Source: Streptomyces sannanensis (GTDB lineage: Bacteria > Actinomycetota > Actinomycetes > Streptomycetales > Streptomycetaceae). Taken from it: DNA of 64,000 bases. How positions within the stretch are numbered: the stretch's first letter is position 1; the number at the start of each line of letters is the position of its first letter. Where the stretch lies: contig NZ_BAAAYL010000001.1 in assembly GCF_039536205.1 (NCBI RefSeq), positions 6,200,001 to 6,264,000 on the forward strand, in the 5' to 3' direction. Under the pieces are notes generated by a model. The model had not been told where the DNA came from and made no database searches. It worked only from the letters and a program-made list of their open reading frames with translations. Below are positions 50,040 through 59,990 of the stretch, one piece after another. The translations under genes were made by a program, and so were the position numbers.

Positions 50040-52031
50040 ATGACAGCGACGACCGACGCGAGCCCCGCGGCCGGCGAACCGATCAACACCGTGCTCGACG
50101 CCGCGCGCCGGGCCACCGAGCGCGGCATCGAGCACCTGCTCGCCCGGCAGGACAGCCAGGGCTGGTGGAAGGGTGACCTCGAGACCAACGTCACCATGGA
50201 CGCCGAGGACCTGATGCTCCGTCAGTTCCTCGGTATCCGGGACCAGCGGACCACCGAGGCGGCCGCCCTTCACGTCCGGGGTGAGCAGTTGCCCGACGGA
50301 ACCTGGGCCACCTTCTACGGCGGGCCCGGCGAACTCTCCGCCACCATCGAGGCGTATGTGGCGCTCAGGCTGGCCGGAGACGCCCCCGACGAGCCCCATA
50401 TGGCCCGTGCCTCCGCCTGGGTCAGGGCGAACGGCGGCATGGCAGCGGCCCGGGTCTTCACCCGGATCTGGCTGTCCCTCTTCGGCTGGTGGAAGTGGGA
50501 CGACCTGCCGGAACTGCCACCCGAGCTGATCTTCCTGCCCAAATGGTTCCCGCTCAACATCTACGACTTCGGCTGCTGGGCCCGGCAGACCATCGTTCCG
50601 CTGACGATCGTCTCCGCGAAGCGCCCGGTGCGGCCGGCCCCCTTCGCCCTCGACGAGCTGCACACCGACCCCCGCGACCCGAACCCGGCCAGGCCCCTCG
50701 CCTCCGCCGCCACGTGGGACGGGGTCTTCCAACGGCTCGACAAGGGCCTGCACCTCTACCGCAAGGTCGCCCCGCGCACTCTGCGCCGGGCCGCCATGAA
50801 CGCCGCGGCACGCTGGATCGTGGAACGCCAGGAGAACGACGGCTGCTGGGGAGGGATTCAGCCACCCGCCGTCTACTCGCTCATCGCCCTCCATCTGCTC
50901 GGATACGACCTGGAGCACCCGGTGCTGCGGGCCGGCCTCGAATCGCTCGACCGCTTCGCCGTGTGGCGCGAGGACGGCGCCCGCATGATCGAGGCCTGCC
51001 AGTCACCGGTCTGGGACACCTGCCTCGCTCTCATCGCCCTCGTCGACGCCGGGCTGAGCCCGGACCACCCCGCGCTCGTCAAGGCCGCCGACTGGATGCT
51101 CGGCGAGGAGGTGGTACGCCCCGGCGACTGGGCGGTGCGCAGGCCCGGACTCGCCCCGGGAGGCTGGGCGTTCGAGTTCCACAACGACAACTACCCGGAC
51201 ATCGACGACACCGCCGAGGTCGTTCTCGCGTTGCGACGGGTGAAGCATCCCGAGCCGAAGCGGGTCTCCCGCTCCGTCGACCGGGCGGTGCGCTGGAGTG
51301 TCGGCATGCAGTCGAAGAACGGCGCCTGGGGGGCGTTCGACGCCGACAACACCAGCACCCTGCCCAACCGGCTGCCGTTCTGCGACTTCGGTGAGGTCAT
51401 CGATCCGCCGTCGTCCGATGTCACCGCGCATGTCGTGGAGATGCTGGCCGGCGAGGGCAAGTCGCATCATTCGAGCACCCGCCGGGGCATCGCCTGGCTG
51501 CTCGCGGAACAGGAGCCGTCCGGCGCCTGGTTCGGCCGCTGGGGCGTGAACTACATCTACGGCACGGGGTCGGTGGTGCCTGCCCTCACCGCCGCGGGAC
51601 TGCCGACCTCGCATCCGGCGATCCGCCGGGCCGTCGCCTGGCTGGAATCGGTTCAGAACGACGACGGCGGCTGGGGCGAGGATCTCCGCTCCTACCTCGA
51701 CAAGGGGCGGATCGGGCAAGGCGACTCGACCGCTTCCCAGACCGCCTGGGCGCTGCTGGCGCTGCTGGCGGCGGGGGAGCGGGAGAGCAAGTCCGCCGAG
51801 CGCGGCATCGCCTGGCTCGCCGAAAACCAGAGGGAGGACGGCTCCTGGGACGAGCCGTACTTCACCGGTACCGGCTTCCCCTGGGACTTTTCCATCAACT
51901 ACCACCTGTACCGGCAGGTGTTCCCGCTCACCGCTCTCGGCCGGTACGTCCATGGAGCGGTGACACACCAGGAGGCAACCCTCGAGCCTGCCGGCCTCGC
52001 CGACAGCACCGCACAGGGTGAGGGAAGTTGA
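50040..52031 (+). CDS. shc: Squalene-hopene cyclase
   Basis: A 663-aa class II triterpene cyclase, monotopic on the inner face of the membrane. The protonating motif is DIDDTAEV (Asp 387 first, in NYPDIDDTAEVVLAL). Several QW repeats are visible: GTWATFYGGPGE, QENDGCWGG, QSKNGAWGAFD, EPSGAWFGRWG, NDDGGWGED and QREDGSWDE. It folds squalene into hopene/hopanol in one step. Length is slightly above the Alicyclobacillus enzyme because of an N-terminal segment. ATG with GGGGAAG upstream. The stop overlaps the next ATG by 1 bp. Confidence 0.97.
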   Translation: MTATTDASPAAGEPINTVLDAARRATERGIEHLLARQDSQGWWKGDLETNVTMDAEDLMLRQFLGIRDQRTTEAAALHVRGEQLPDGTWATFYGGPGELSATIEAYVALRLAGDAPDEPHMARASAWVRANGGMAAARVFTRIWLSLFGWWKWDDLPELPPELIFLPKWFPLNIYDFGCWARQTIVPLTIVSAKRPVRPAPFALDELHTDPRDPNPARPLASAATWDGVFQRLDKGLHLYRKVAPRTLRRAAMNAAARWIVERQENDGCWGGIQPPAVYSLIALHLLGYDLEHPVLRAGLESLDRFAVWREDGARMIEACQSPVWDTCLALIALVDAGLSPDHPALVKAADWMLGEEVVRPGDWAVRRPGLAPGGWAFEFHNDNYPDIDDTAEVVLALRRVKHPEPKRVSRSVDRAVRWSVGMQSKNGAWGAFDADNTSTLPNRLPFCDFGEVIDPPSSDVTAHVVEMLAGEGKSHHSSTRRGIAWLLAEQEPSGAWFGRWGVNYIYGTGSVVPALTAAGLPTSHPAIRRAVAWLESVQNDDGGWGEDLRSYLDKGRIGQGDSTASQTAWALLALLAAGERESKSAERGIAWLAENQREDGSWDEPYFTGTGFPWDFSINYHLYRQVFPLTALGRYVHGAVTHQEATLEPAGLADSTAQGEGS

Positions 52032-52672
52032 TGGACGGCACCACGGGGCCCGCACCGCTGCTGATCGCCTGCGCACTGGGGATCGAGCGCTTCGCCCTGC
52101 GCGGGGCGGGGCGGGGCGACGTCGCCGGCCCGGTGACCCTCCTCCGTACCGGAATGGGCCCCCGGGCCGCCGAGCGTGCGCTGGTACGTACCCTTGCCGA
52201 GCCGGCCTGGCAGGACGCGATGGTCGTCGCGGCGGGCTTCTGCGCCGGGCTCACACCCGGCATGCATCCCGGGGACCTGGTGGTCGCCGATGAGACCAGG
52301 GACCCTCGGGGCGCCACGCCGTGCACCGGCACGGGGCTGCTCGCCCAGGCGCTTGCCGACGTGGTCCCGGTGCGCACCGTCCACACCGGCCCACTGGCCG
52401 GGTCCGATCATGTCGTACGCGGCCAGGAGCGGGCCGAACTGCGCGTCACCGGGGCGATCGCGGTGGATATGGAGTCCGCCGCCACGCTGTGGACCGCGAC
52501 ACGGGGCGGGGCCCGCCCGGTTGCGGCCGTCCGGGTGGTCGTGGACGCTCCAGAGCATGAACTCGTCCGGATCGGCACGCTGCGCGGTGGAATATCAGCT
52601 TTCCGCGTTCTGTGTGCCGTTCTGCCCGCATTTCACGAATGGCACCGTTCCTTGCTGCTCCCCCGGAGGTGA
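52031..52672 (+). CDS. hpnG: Hopanoid-associated phosphorylase HpnG
   Basis: A 213-aa protein of the nucleoside phosphorylase fold: VVAAGFCAGLTPGMHPGDLV near the middle, VDMESAATLWTATRGG as the purine/substrate segment, and the C-terminal RVVVDAPEHE. In hopanoid synthesis HpnG removes adenine from adenosylhopane to give phosphoribohopane. The ATG at 52031 shares a base with the cyclase TGA and follows AGGGAAG; a TTG three bases earlier is possible. It sits directly before hpnH, as the pathway order predicts. Confidence 0.92.
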   Translation: MDGTTGPAPLLIACALGIERFALRGAGRGDVAGPVTLLRTGMGPRAAERALVRTLAEPAWQDAMVVAAGFCAGLTPGMHPGDLVVADETRDPRGATPCTGTGLLAQALADVVPVRTVHTGPLAGSDHVVRGQERAELRVTGAIAVDMESAATLWTATRGGARPVAAVRVVVDAPEHELVRIGTLRGGISAFRVLCAVLPAFHEWHRSLLLPRR

Positions 52673-52677
52673 GCCAG

Positions 52678-53700
52678 ATGGCCATGCCGCTTCGTCAGTC
52701 CATCAAAGTCGCGACGTATCTGTTCGAACAGCGACTCCGCAAGCGTGACAAGTTTCCGTTGATCGTCGAACTCGAGCCGCTCTACGCCTGCAATCTGAAG
52801 TGCGAGGGCTGCGGCAAGATCCAGCATCCGGCCGGAATTCTCAAGCAGCGAATGCCCGTGGCCCAGGCCGTGGGCGCCGTTCTGGAATCGGGTGCCCCGA
52901 TGGTTTCGATCGCGGGCGGCGAGCCCTTGATGCACCCTCAGATCGACGAGATCGTACGGCAGCTGGTGGCCAGGAAGAAATATGTCTTCCTCTGCACCAA
53001 CGCGCTGCTGCTGCGCAAGAAGATCGGTCAATTCAAGCCGTCGCCGTATTTCGCCTTCGCGGTGCACATCGACGGACTGCGTGAGCGGCACGACGAATCC
53101 GTGGCCAAGGAAGGTGTGTTCGACGAGGCGGTCGAGGCCATCAAGGAGGCCAAGAAGCGCGGCTTCCGGGTCACCACCAACTCGACCTTCTTCAACACCG
53201 ATACCCCGCAGACCGTCGTGGAGGTACTCAACTACCTCAACGACGAACTCAAGGTGGACGAGATGATGATCTCGCCCGCGTACGCCTACGAGAAGGCGCC
53301 CGACCAGGAGCACTTCCTGGGCGTCGAGCAGACCCGCGAGCTGTTCAGGAAGGCCTTCGCCGGCGGCAACCGGCGGCGCTGGCGGCTCAACCACTCACCG
53401 CTCTTCCTGGACTTCCTGGAGGGCAAGGTCGACTTCCAGTGCACCGCCTGGGCCATCCCCAACTACTCGCTGTTCGGCTGGCAGCGCCCCTGCTATCTGA
53501 TGGCCGACGGGTATGTGCCGACCTACCGGGAGCTCGTCGAGAAGACCGACTGGAGCGCGTACGGCCGTGGCAAGGACCCGCGCTGCGCCAACTGCATGGC
53601 GCACTGCGGCTACGAACCGACCGCCGTCCTCGCCACGATGGGGTCGCTCAAGGAGTCCCTCAGGGCGGCCCGCGACACCGTCACCGGAAACCGCGGGTGA
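52678..53700 (+). CDS. hpnH: Adenosylhopane synthase HpnH (radical SAM)
   Basis: A 340-aa radical-SAM enzyme that couples the 5'-deoxyadenosyl group to hopene. The cluster motif CNLKCEGCGK (C-x3-C-x2-C, about residues 39-46) is followed by the SAM-binding VSIAGGEPLMHPQIDEI. The C-terminal cysteines in KDPRCANCMAHCGYEP suggest further metal binding. The basic N-terminal MPLRQSIKVATYLFEQRL is typical of HpnH. The ATG at 52678 has GGAGGTGAG upstream. Confidence 0.97.
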   Translation: MAMPLRQSIKVATYLFEQRLRKRDKFPLIVELEPLYACNLKCEGCGKIQHPAGILKQRMPVAQAVGAVLESGAPMVSIAGGEPLMHPQIDEIVRQLVARKKYVFLCTNALLLRKKIGQFKPSPYFAFAVHIDGLRERHDESVAKEGVFDEAVEAIKEAKKRGFRVTTNSTFFNTDTPQTVVEVLNYLNDELKVDEMMISPAYAYEKAPDQEHFLGVEQTRELFRKAFAGGNRRRWRLNHSPLFLDFLEGKVDFQCTAWAIPNYSLFGWQRPCYLMADGYVPTYRELVEKTDWSAYGRGKDPRCANCMAHCGYEPTAVLATMGSLKESLRAARDTVTGNRG

Positions 53701-53706
53701 GCTGAC

Positions 53707-54876
53707 ATGGCCGCTCAGGAGCCGGTCGCCGTGGGGCTCCCGGGGCTGCGGGCCCGGCCGGTCGCCCCGCCCCGCCGCAAGAGCCGGCAGATCATGGTCG
53801 GAACGGTGGCTGTCGGTGGGGATGCGCCGGTGTCGGTGCAGTCGATGACGACGACGCGTACGTCGGACATCGGGGCGACGCTGCAGCAGATCGCCGAGCT
53901 GACGGCGGCGGGCTGCCAGATCGTGCGGGTGGCGTGCCCGACGCAGGACGACGCGGACGCGCTGGCGACCATCGCGAAGAAGTCGCAGATCCCGGTGATC
54001 GCGGACATTCACTTCCAGCCGAAGTACGTGTTCGCGGCGATCGACGCGGGCTGTGCGGCGGTGCGGGTGAACCCGGGCAACATCAAGCAGTTCGACGACA
54101 AGGTCAAGGAGATCGCGCGGGCCGCGAAGGACGCGGGCACCCCGATCCGCATCGGTGTCAACGCCGGCTCGCTGGACCGCCGGCTGCTGCAGAAGTACGG
54201 CAAGGCCACTCCCGAGGCGCTGGTGGAGTCCGCGCTGTGGGAGGCGTCGCTGTTCGAGGAGCACGACTTCCGCGACATCAAGATCTCGGTCAAGCACAAC
54301 GACCCGGTGGTGATGGTCGAGGCCTACCGACAGCTGGCGGCGCAGTGCGACTACCCGCTGCACCTCGGTGTCACCGAGGCGGGCCCGGCGTTCCAGGGCA
54401 CGATCAAGTCCGCTGTCGCCTTCGGCGCGCTGCTGTCGCAGGGCGTCGGTGACACCATCCGGGTGTCGCTGTCCGCGCCGCCGGCGGAGGAGGTCAAGGT
54501 CGGCATCGCGATCCTGGAGTCGCTCAATCTGCGTCAGCGTCGGCTGGAGATCGTCTCCTGCCCGTCCTGCGGCCGGGCGCAGGTGGATGTGTACAAGCTG
54601 GCGGAGGAGGTCACGGCGGGTCTGGAGGGCATGGAGGTGCCGCTTCGGGTCGCCGTGATGGGCTGTGTCGTCAACGGCCCGGGCGAGGCCCGTGAGGCGG
54701 ACCTGGGTGTGGCCTCCGGCAACGGCAAGGGTCAGATCTTCGTCAAGGGCGAGGTCATCAAGACCGTGCCTGAGTCGAAGATCGTGGAGACCCTGATCGA
54801 AGAGGCCATGAAGATCGCCGAACAGATGGAGAAGGACGGCATTCCCACGGGGGTGCCCCGAGTCTTCGTGAGCTGA
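53707..54876 (+). CDS. ispG: 4-hydroxy-3-methylbut-2-enyl diphosphate synthase (IspG)
   Basis: A 389-aa enzyme of the MEP pathway that reduces the cyclodiphosphate ring to HMBPP. The TIM-barrel part contains [20 protein letters not shown] and [12 protein letters not shown]; the [4Fe-4S] cysteines are in [12 protein letters not shown] (two) and [19 protein letters not shown] (one). It is full length. From about 53800 the codons become rich in NCG and GTG/CTG endings, unlike the neighbours, as if the gene had been copied from another source. A housekeeping copy probably exists elsewhere. Confidence 0.95.
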   Translation: MAAQEPVAVGLPGLRARPVAPPRRKSRQIMVGTVAVGGDAPVSVQSMTTTRTSDIGATLQQIAELTAAGCQIVRVACPTQDDADALATIAKKSQIPVIADIHFQPKYVFAAIDAGCAAVRVNPGNIKQFDDKVKEIARAAKDAGTPIRIGVNAGSLDRRLLQKYGKATPEALVESALWEASLFEEHDFRDIKISVKHNDPVVMVEAYRQLAAQCDYPLHLGVTEAGPAFQGTIKSAVAFGALLSQGVGDTIRVSLSAPPAEEVKVGIAILESLNLRQRRLEIVSCPSCGRAQVDVYKLAEEVTAGLEGMEVPLRVAVMGCVVNGPGEAREADLGVASGNGKGQIFVKGEVIKTVPESKIVETLIEEAMKIAEQMEKDGIPTGVPRVFVS

Positions 54877-54901
54877 AGAGGATCAGAGAGGGGGCCGTAT
54901 C

Positions 54902-56779
54902 ATGACGATCCTGGAGAACATCCGCGGTCCGCACGACCTGAAGGGGCTGACCGAGGCGGAGATCGGTGAACTGGCCGAAGAGATCAGGCATTTCCTGATC
55001 CACGCGGTTGCCAGAACCGGAGGCCATCTGGGGCCCAATCTGGGCGTGGTCGAGCTCTCCATCGCCCTCCACAGGGCCTTCGACTCACCCGTCGACCGCA
55101 TTCTGTGGGACACCGGACACCAGAGCTATGTGCACAAACTCCTCACCGGGCGGCAGGACTTCTCCAAGCTGCGCGGCAAGGGCGGGCTCTCCGGCTATCC
55201 GTCGCGCGCGGAGTCCGGGCACGATGTCATCGAGAACTCGCACGCCTCCACCGTCCTCGGCTGGGCGGACGGGTTGGCCAAGTCCCATCAGGTGCTCGGC
55301 AGCACCGGACATGTCGTCGCGGTCATCGGAGACGGGGCGCTCACCGGCGGCATGGCCTGGGAGGCACTCAACAACATAGCCGCCGCCAAGGACCGCCCGC
55401 TGATCATCGTCGTCAACGACAACGAACGCTCGTACGCGCCGACGATCGGTGGTCTCGCCAACCATCTCGCCACCCTGCGGACGACCGACGGCTACGAACG
55501 CTTCCTCGCCTGGGGCAAGCAGGTCCTCCAGCACACCCCGGTCATCGGACAGCCGCTGTACGAGTCGCTGCACGGCGCGAAGAAGGGATTCAAGGACGCC
55601 TTCGCCCCGCAGGGCATGTTCGAGGACCTGGGGCTGAAGTACGTGGGCCCCGTCGACGGGCACGACGTCATGGCCGTCGAGTCGGCACTGCGCCGCGCGA
55701 AACGCTTCCATGGTCCCGTACTGGTGCACTGTCTGACCGAGAAGGGCCGGGGCTACCAGCCCGCGCTCGACGACAAGGCGGACCGCTTCCACACGGTCGG
55801 GGTCATGGACCCGCTCACCTGCGAGCCGTTGACGCCGTCCGACGGGCCCTCCTGGACGTCCGTCTTCGGTGACGAATTGGCCGCGATCGGCGCCGAGCGG
55901 CCGGACGTCGTGGCGATCACCGCCGCGATGCTGCATCCCACAGGGCTCACCCGGTTCGCCGAGAGCTTCCCCGACCGGGTCTGGGACGTGGGCATCGCCG
56001 AGCAGCACGCCGCCGTCTCGGCGGCCGGGCTTGCCACCGGCGGTCTGCACCCGGTCGTCGCCGTCTACGCCACCTTCCTCAACCGCGCCTTCGACCAAGT
56101 GCTGATGGACGTGGCCCTGCACCGGTGCGGAGTCACCTTCGTGCTCGACCGGGCCGGAATCACCGGGGTCGACGGGCCCTCGCACAACGGCATGTGGGAC
56201 ATGTCGATCCTCCAGGTCGTTCCCGGTCTCAGGATCGCCGCCCCGCGTGACGCCGCTCAACTGCGTGCCCAGCTGCGCGAAGCGGTGGTGGTGGCGGACG
56301 CACCGACCGTGCTGCGCTTCCCCAAGGAGTCGGTGGGGCCCGACATTCCCGCCGTCGACCGGATCGGCGGCCTGGACGTCCTGCTCCGCTCCGGCTCCGA
56401 CGTGCTGCTGGTCTCGGTGGGCGCGCTCGCTCCGGTCTGCCTGCACGCCGCCGGTCTGCTGGAGGACCGCGGTATCGGCTGCACGGTGGTCGACCCGCGC
56501 TGGGTCAAACCGGTCGACGAACAGCTCGCCCCCCTCGCCGAAGCACACCGCCTCGTCGCGGTCGTCGAGGACAACAGCCGCACCGGCGGGGTCGGTTCGG
56601 CTGTCGGGCAGGCGCTGCGCGACGCGGACGTCGACGTACCGCTGCGCACGTTCGGCATTCCCGAGCAGTTCCTCGCGCACGCCAAACGCGGCGAGGTGCT
56701 CGCCGACATCGGGCTCACCCCCGTGGAGATCGCGGGGCGGATCAGCGCCGCCCTGGCAGGCAAGGAGAGCAGACCATGA
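54902..56779 (+). CDS. dxs: 1-deoxy-D-xylulose-5-phosphate synthase
   Basis: A 625-aa ThDP enzyme for the first MEP-pathway step. The ThDP motif is [20 protein letters not shown], with [20 protein letters not shown] and the [12 protein letters not shown] segment before it. The pyrimidine domain contains [20 protein letters not shown] and [17 protein letters not shown]. Length and order are normal. ATG at 54902 with GAGAGGGGG upstream; it overlaps hpnO by 4 bp. Its place in the operon, with ispG and a prenyl synthase, suggests dedicated C5 supply for hopanoids. Confidence 0.97.
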   Translation: MTILENIRGPHDLKGLTEAEIGELAEEIRHFLIHAVARTGGHLGPNLGVVELSIALHRAFDSPVDRILWDTGHQSYVHKLLTGRQDFSKLRGKGGLSGYPSRAESGHDVIENSHASTVLGWADGLAKSHQVLGSTGHVVAVIGDGALTGGMAWEALNNIAAAKDRPLIIVVNDNERSYAPTIGGLANHLATLRTTDGYERFLAWGKQVLQHTPVIGQPLYESLHGAKKGFKDAFAPQGMFEDLGLKYVGPVDGHDVMAVESALRRAKRFHGPVLVHCLTEKGRGYQPALDDKADRFHTVGVMDPLTCEPLTPSDGPSWTSVFGDELAAIGAERPDVVAITAAMLHPTGLTRFAESFPDRVWDVGIAEQHAAVSAAGLATGGLHPVVAVYATFLNRAFDQVLMDVALHRCGVTFVLDRAGITGVDGPSHNGMWDMSILQVVPGLRIAAPRDAAQLRAQLREAVVVADAPTVLRFPKESVGPDIPAVDRIGGLDVLLRSGSDVLLVSVGALAPVCLHAAGLLEDRGIGCTVVDPRWVKPVDEQLAPLAEAHRLVAVVEDNSRTGGVGSAVGQALRDADVDVPLRTFGIPEQFLAHAKRGEVLADIGLTPVEIAGRISAALAGKESRP

Positions 56780-58182
56780 CAGTGGCCGGGCCGAAGGAGC
56801 AGCAGGGGTTCGACCTGGCGTCGCTCCTCGCCGAGCGCGGGGCCGAGCGCTACGAGTTGCATGCGCGGTATCTCAACCACCAACTGCCGCGCATGCTGCG
56901 CACCATCGGCTTCGACAAGATGTACGAGCGCGCCGAGGGCGCCTACTTCTGGGACGCCGAGGGCAACGACTACCTCGACATGCTCGCCGGCTTCGGGGTG
57001 ATGGGCCTCGGGCGGCACCATCCGGTCGTCCGCAAGGCGCTGCACGACGTCCTCGACGCCTCGCTCGCCGACCTCACCCGCTTCGACTGCCAGCCGCTGC
57101 CCGGTCTGCTGGCCGAGAAGCTGCTCGCGCACAGTCCCGGCCTGGACCGGGTGTTCTTCGGCAACAGCGGTACGGAAGCGGTGGAGACCGCGCTGAAGTT
57201 CGCCCGGTACGCCACCGGCCGGCCCAGGGTCCTGTACTGCGATCACGCCTTCCACGGGCTGACCACCGGCTCCCTGTCGGTCAACGGCGAAGCGGGATTC
57301 CGGGACGGCTTCGCGCCGCTGCTGCCCGACACCGCGGTGCCGCTGGGCGATCTGGATGCCCTGGAGCGGGAGCTCCGCCGCGGGGACGTGGCGGCGCTGA
57401 TCGTCGAGCCGGTCCAGGGCAAGGGGGTGCACCCGGCGCCGCCCGGATATCTGCGTGCCGCCCAGGAACTGCTGCGCCGGCACAAGGCGCTGCTGATCGC
57501 CGACGAGGTGCAGACCGGGCTCGGCAGGACCGGAGATTTCTACGCCTACCAGCACGAGGAGGGTGTGGAGCCGGATCTGGTGTGTGTGGCGAAGGCGCTC
57601 TCGGGCGGCTATGTGCCGGTCGGTGCGACCCTCGGCAAGGAGTGGATCTTCAAGAAGGTCTACTCCTCGATGGACCGGGTGCTGGTGCACTCCGCCAGCT
57701 TCGGCTCCAATGCCCAGGCCATGGCGGCCGGCCTGGCCGTGCTCTCCGTGATGGAGAACGAACAGATCGTGGCCAATGCGCGCAGGACCGGTGAACTGCT
57801 GAAGTCGAGGCTGGCCGGTCTGGTCGACCGCTATGAGCTGCTGAGCGAGGTGCGCGGCCGTGGTCTGATGATCGGCATCGAATTCGGCAGGCCACGCTCG
57901 ATGGGGCTGCTCAGCCGCTGGACGATGCTCCAGGTGGCCCGCAAGGGGCTCTTCGCACAGATGGTGGTCGTGCCACTGCTGCGGCGGCACCGGATCCTCG
58001 CCCAGGTCTCCGGCGACCACATGGAAGTGATCAAGCTGATTCCGCCGCTGATCGTGGGGGAGAAGGAGGTGGACCGCTTCGTCGAAGCCTTCACCGCGGT
58101 GATGGACGACGCCCACTCGGGGGGCGGTCTGATCTGGGACTTCGGGCGGACACTGGTGAAGCAGGCCAGGGGCGGCCAGTAA
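56776..58182 (+). CDS. hpnO: Class III aminotransferase HpnO (aminobacteriohopanetriol formation)
   Basis: A 468-aa PLP enzyme of the acetylornithine/ornithine aminotransferase type. The PLP phosphate-binding segment is [19 protein letters not shown], the Asp of the pyridine contact is in [17 protein letters not shown], and the Schiff-base Lys is in [18 protein letters not shown]. Proteins of this clade with an N-terminal [20 protein letters not shown] extension are HpnO, converting the hopanoid side-chain end to aminobacteriohopanetriol. It overlaps dxs (ATGA) and is the last gene before the regulator. Confidence 0.92.
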   Translation: MTVAGPKEQQGFDLASLLAERGAERYELHARYLNHQLPRMLRTIGFDKMYERAEGAYFWDAEGNDYLDMLAGFGVMGLGRHHPVVRKALHDVLDASLADLTRFDCQPLPGLLAEKLLAHSPGLDRVFFGNSGTEAVETALKFARYATGRPRVLYCDHAFHGLTTGSLSVNGEAGFRDGFAPLLPDTAVPLGDLDALERELRRGDVAALIVEPVQGKGVHPAPPGYLRAAQELLRRHKALLIADEVQTGLGRTGDFYAYQHEEGVEPDLVCVAKALSGGYVPVGATLGKEWIFKKVYSSMDRVLVHSASFGSNAQAMAAGLAVLSVMENEQIVANARRTGELLKSRLAGLVDRYELLSEVRGRGLMIGIEFGRPRSMGLLSRWTMLQVARKGLFAQMVVVPLLRRHRILAQVSGDHMEVIKLIPPLIVGEKEVDRFVEAFTAVMDDAHSGGGLIWDFGRTLVKQARGGQ

Positions 58183-58184
58183 AT

Positions 58185-58220
58185 CTTGCCTCTCGGGCAA
58201 GTTATTTGCCTCAAAGGCAA
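58185..58220. promoter_or_regulatory. Two operator palindromes before the XRE-cupin gene
   Basis: CTTGCC-TCTCG-GGCAAG (58185-58201) and TTGCCT-CAA-AGGCAA (58206-58220) are two inverted repeats with the same half-site TTGCC, 20 bp apart. They lie between the hpnO stop and the ATG of the regulator (58242). Twin identical half-sites next to a helix-turn-helix gene indicate autoregulation. Confidence 0.75.
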
Positions 58221-58241
58221 GAAGTCTGGCTCAATGGAGTC

Positions 58242-58868
58242 ATGAACACCCCTCTCGAGGAGCCTGCGGAGGGCCTGCCAGTCGCCCCCCGGCTCCGAGA
58301 ACTCCGCCGCCGGGGCGGTCTCACCCTGGAGGCCGCCGCGCAGCGCGCCGGCCTCTCCCCGGCATACCTCTCCCGGCTGGAGACCGGGCAGCGGCAGCCC
58401 TCGCTCCCGATGCTGCTCGCGCTCGCCCGTATCTACGGTACGACCGTGTCGGAGCTGCTCGGCGAGACGCCCGCCGAGCGCGACCCGGTGCTGCGCGCCG
58501 CCGAGACCGCCGAGCGGGCCCAGGAGGCCGACGGCTGGACGTACCGGCAGGCCGGCGGCTCAGGACGGGCCATGCAGGCGCTCCATGTGCGGGTGCCGCA
58601 TACCGCCCGGGGAGACCAGGTGCGGGTCCATCCCGGCGAGGAGTGGCTGTACGTGCTGTCCGGCCGGCTGCGGCTGGCACTGGGAGAGCGCGTGTACGAA
58701 CTCGGGCCCGGAGACTCCGCCCACTTCGACTCGCTCACCCCGCACCGGATCACCGCCGTCACCCAGGACGGTGCCGAGCTGCTCTTCGTCCATACGCTGC
58801 TGCAGACCGCCGCCGCCGAGCTGTGCCTCGGCGGCGGTATGACCCCGCACCCCAACCAGGAGATCTGA
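58242..58868 (+). CDS. XRE-family regulator with cupin sensor domain
   Basis: A 208-aa regulator. The helix-turn-helix is at residues about 13-68: LRELRRRGGLTLEAAAQRAG, LSPAYLSRLETGQRQPSLPM. The C-terminal cupin barrel (about 100-195) contains HPGEEWLYVLSGRLRLALGE and PGDSAHFDSLTPHRITAV. Its HxxxE-type metal site is HPGEEW, with a later His in SAHFDS and TPHR. ATG with GGAG upstream. Two TTGCC palindromes precede it and a 47-aa membrane protein follows. Ligand unknown; it may regulate itself and the small protein rather than the hopanoid genes. Confidence 0.9.
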   Translation: MNTPLEEPAEGLPVAPRLRELRRRGGLTLEAAAQRAGLSPAYLSRLETGQRQPSLPMLLALARIYGTTVSELLGETPAERDPVLRAAETAERAQEADGWTYRQAGGSGRAMQALHVRVPHTARGDQVRVHPGEEWLYVLSGRLRLALGERVYELGPGDSAHFDSLTPHRITAVTQDGAELLFVHTLLQTAAAELCLGGGMTPHPNQEI

Positions 58869-58869
58869 C

Positions 58870-59013
58870 ATGTCGGAAGAGAAGCCCACCCGCCGCCTCG
58901 AGGACAAGTTCCCGAAGGCCCTCTGGATCCGTCTGTTCGTCTACATCGTGGCCGGCCACCTTCTCGCGGCCTTCATCTACCTGCTGTTCGAGATCGGCGC
59001 GTCGCAGAACTGA
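58870..59013 (+). CDS. Small membrane protein (DUF6126-like)
   Basis: A 47-aa protein whose ATG follows the regulator stop by one base (TGACATG). A charged head MSEEKPTRRLEDKFPK is followed by one membrane span LWIRLFVYIVAGHLLAAFIY to the end. The pattern RLFVYIVAGHxxAAFxYLLF is recalled from the DUF6126 family, small proteins found beside XRE regulators in streptomycetes. The two genes probably work together, for example the peptide as sensor or effector. AGGAG lies upstream within the regulator's last codons. Confidence 0.75.
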   Translation: MSEEKPTRRLEDKFPKALWIRLFVYIVAGHLLAAFIYLLFEIGASQN

Positions 59014-59014
59014 G

Positions 59015-59827
59015 TCAGCCCGCGTCCAGAAGGCGCTCGCGCAGCCGCTCCAGGGTCTCGGGCGTCAGCCCCAGACCCTCGGCGAGATAGCGGTCCGCGC
59101 TGCCCCAGGTCTCGTCGATCGCGGCGAAGGCCGCGGCCAGGTACTCGGCGCGGGCGTCGAAGAGCGGGCTGAGCAGCTCCATGACCTCGGGCGACATCGC
59201 GGCCGCCGAGTTGTCGCCCCGCTGGACCTTGTAACGGCGGTGCGTGGCGTTCGACTCCAGGTAGTCGGCCTCGATGGCATCGCGCTCGACGCCGATCGCG
59301 AGCAGGGTCACCGCGATCGAGAGGCCCGCGCGATCCTTGCCCGCAGCACAGTGCATGAGTGCCGGGACGCTGTCCTCGGCGAGTGCGTGCAGCACCCGGC
59401 TGTGCTCGGCGGTGCGCTGCGTGATGATCATTCGGTACGACTCGGTCATCCGGCCTGCCGCCTTGTCGTCGGCGAGGGCGGCCCGCAGCTGGTCGAGGTC
59501 GCCGTCACGGACCATCTTCCAGAACTCCGCCCCGTCCGCCGGGTCGGAGAGCGGTATGTTCACGTTCCGTACACCCGGCAGTTCGACGTCGGGGCCCTCC
59601 AGCTTCTGGTCCGCCGCATTGCGGAAGTCGAAGATCGTGTGCAGCCCCAGCGAGGCGAGGAAGGTCGCGTCGGTCTCGGTGGCGTGCGCCAGGTGCCCGC
59701 TCCGGAACAGCCGCCCGTACCGCACTCGTCGGCCGTCCGCGGTCGGCAGCCCGCCCACATCGCGGAAGTTGCGCACTCCGGTGAGTTCGGGCTCGGTCGA
59801 CGGCACCTGCGGAGTCTGCTGTGTCAC
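59015..59827 (-). CDS. Tyrosine-protein phosphatase (Y_phosphatase3 family)
   Basis: A 270-aa phosphatase with the loop HCAAGKDRAGLS (CX5R) and the family opening ELTGVRNFRDVGGLPTADGR, RLFRSGHLAHATETDA and TIFDFRNAADQKLEGPD. It is about 30 residues longer than its paralogue at 11216, mainly in the region DQLRAALADDKAAGRMTES before the active site. The GTG at 59825-59827 follows AGGAG by six bases. It converges with the small membrane-protein gene, one base apart. Substrate unknown. Confidence 0.9.
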   Translation of the reverse strand: MTQQTPQVPSTEPELTGVRNFRDVGGLPTADGRRVRYGRLFRSGHLAHATETDATFLASLGLHTIFDFRNAADQKLEGPDVELPGVRNVNIPLSDPADGAEFWKMVRDGDLDQLRAALADDKAAGRMTESYRMIITQRTAEHSRVLHALAEDSVPALMHCAAGKDRAGLSIAVTLLAIGVERDAIEADYLESNATHRRYKVQRGDNSAAAMSPEVMELLSPLFDARAEYLAAAFAAIDETWGSADRYLAEGLGLTPETLERLRERLLDAG

Positions 59828-59960
59828 GGGGGCTCCTGACGTGTCACTGCCGTCGGCGCTGCTCGCCGTCGGCCCGCGCCCGACGATACGACACCGCTTC
59901 CTGGGGCAACCATCTTGTCCCTCCGCGCTTCCGTCCGCGGAAGCGCGAGATAAGTCCGAA

Positions 59961-59990
59961 TTGAGGGCTTTGGTGGAAAGTTTCCATAAC
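59961..59990 (+). promoter_or_regulatory. Possible promoter of the riboswitch transcript
   Basis: TTGAGG and CATAAC, 18 bases apart, are the best hexamers in the A+T-richer stretch upstream of the riboswitch. The start would leave a leader of about 420 bases to the peptidase gene. The rest of 59828-60257 shows no gene. Confidence 0.35.

Noticed and set aside
48336..50918. Open frame of 860 codons antisense to hpnE, the prenyl synthase and the cyclase
   Set aside because: Amino-acid composition is that of a reverse-complement shadow, and the plus strand carries three well-recognised genes.
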